Shown here one piece after another: positions 5,013 to 5,072 of a stretch of 5,072 nt of DNA. Origin of the DNA: DASUFE01 sp036274675. Lineage in GTDB: Bacteria; Pseudomonadota; Gammaproteobacteria; HTCC5015. Each line of letters opens with the position of its first letter. Positions within the stretch are counted from its first letter, which is position 1. A program made the position numbers and the translations under genes. The DNA lies in contig DASUFE010000048.1 of the NCBI GenBank assembly GCA_036274675.1, positions 1 to 5,072 on the forward strand, given 5' to 3'. A model generated the notes under the pieces. That model was not told where the DNA came from. It searched no databases and saw only the letters and a list, made by a program, of their open reading frames with translations.

Positions 5013-5072
5013 AATATCAATCCAGGCCAAATAAAAAAGGCCCCACTAGGGGGCCTTTTTTATTTGGCGGAG
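5013..5072 (-). repeat. tRNA-Ser-tail/terminator repeat, copy 5, cut by window edge
   Basis: It differs from copy 3 (4665–4724) at a single base (5040 G against 4692 C). The window ends inside the tRNA-Ser tail, at TGGCGGAG. Whether a full tRNA-Ser gene or another tail follows cannot be seen. Confidence 0.85.
5027..5067. terminator. Bidirectional terminator-like hairpin of copy 5
   Basis: Arms 5027–5044 and 5050–5067 pair perfectly over 18 bases around ACTAG, with a GGCCCC/GGGGCC core between A- and T-runs. It reads CCAAATAAAA inward from both ends, so on each strand a CCA stands at its 5' edge. This is the strongest intrinsic-terminator form in the window. Confidence 0.85.

Larger units (their letters stand above)
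4471..5072. other. Gene-free, repeat-rich region
   Basis: About 600 bases with no convincing protein gene. It holds repeat copies 2–5, each with a terminator-like hairpin, and two groups of perfect short hairpins at 4547–4591 and 4855–4980. Between 4592 and 4664 I see only a weak GCGCC/GGCGC pairing (4641–4665). One frame stays open from 4629 to the window edge, but it has no ATG and reads through the repeats. Confidence 0.75.

Noticed and set aside
4679..5072. Complete tRNA-Ser genes at the GGCGGAGAGGG sites
   Set aside because: Apart from the 3' tail there is no acceptor 5' strand, D-arm, anticodon arm or long variable arm within 90 bases on the minus strand of copies 1–4. Copy 5 cannot be judged because the window ends.
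4489..5072. CRISPR array
   Set aside because: The repeats are irregularly spaced (about 99 and 249 bases between the last three), contain terminator-like hairpins, and have no uniform spacers or cas genes nearby.

Overview
The window looks like chromosomal DNA of a gammaproteobacterium of fairly high GC. The reasons are a zwf–pgl pair, a DUF1820 protein whose sequence is typical of gamma/betaproteobacteria, and repeats ending in a bacterial tRNA-Ser 3' sequence with an encoded CCA. I cannot name the genus.

Positions 1–3255 hold four genes, all on the minus strand, in the order metallophosphoesterase (2527–3255), DUF1820 protein (169 bases of spacer and gene lead on to zwf; gene 2169–2495), glucose-6-phosphate dehydrogenase zwf (589–2067) and 6-phosphogluconolactonase pgl (1–584, its 3' end outside the window). 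zwf and pgl are 4 bases apart and encode the first two steps of the oxidative pentose phosphate / Entner–Doudoroff route: NADPH is made by Zwf and its lactone product is hydrolysed by Pgl. The phosphoesterase and DUF1820 genes are 31 bases apart and probably share a transcript. Whether that transcript continues into zwf is unclear, because a 101-base gap with an inverted repeat lies between them.

Positions 3256–3491 are a divergent intergenic region. To its right, on the plus strand, is a two-gene unit: a class I SAM-dependent methyltransferase (3492–4205) and a small helix-turn-helix-like protein (4228–4470). The small gene is much less GC-rich than zwf (about 46% in 4261–4470 against about 63% in three 60-base lines of zwf, counted by hand), which suggests acquired DNA.

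The unusual part is a family of five repeats, all in one orientation. Each joins an A/T-flanked, G/C-cored terminator-like hairpin to the complement of a tRNA-Ser 3' end (minus strand CTCTCCGCCA). Copy 1 lies upstream of the methyltransferase, copy 2 directly after the small gene, and copies 3–5 fill the gene-free end of the window (4471–5072). Between copies 4 and 5 sits a block of perfect short hairpins. No full tRNA is present; these are tails. The layout fits a tRNA-derived repetitive element, or a pile-up of attachment-site-like tRNA-end duplications, with the methyltransferase cassette bracketed by two of them. Copy 5 runs off the window edge, so a complete parental tRNA-Ser gene could begin just outside it.
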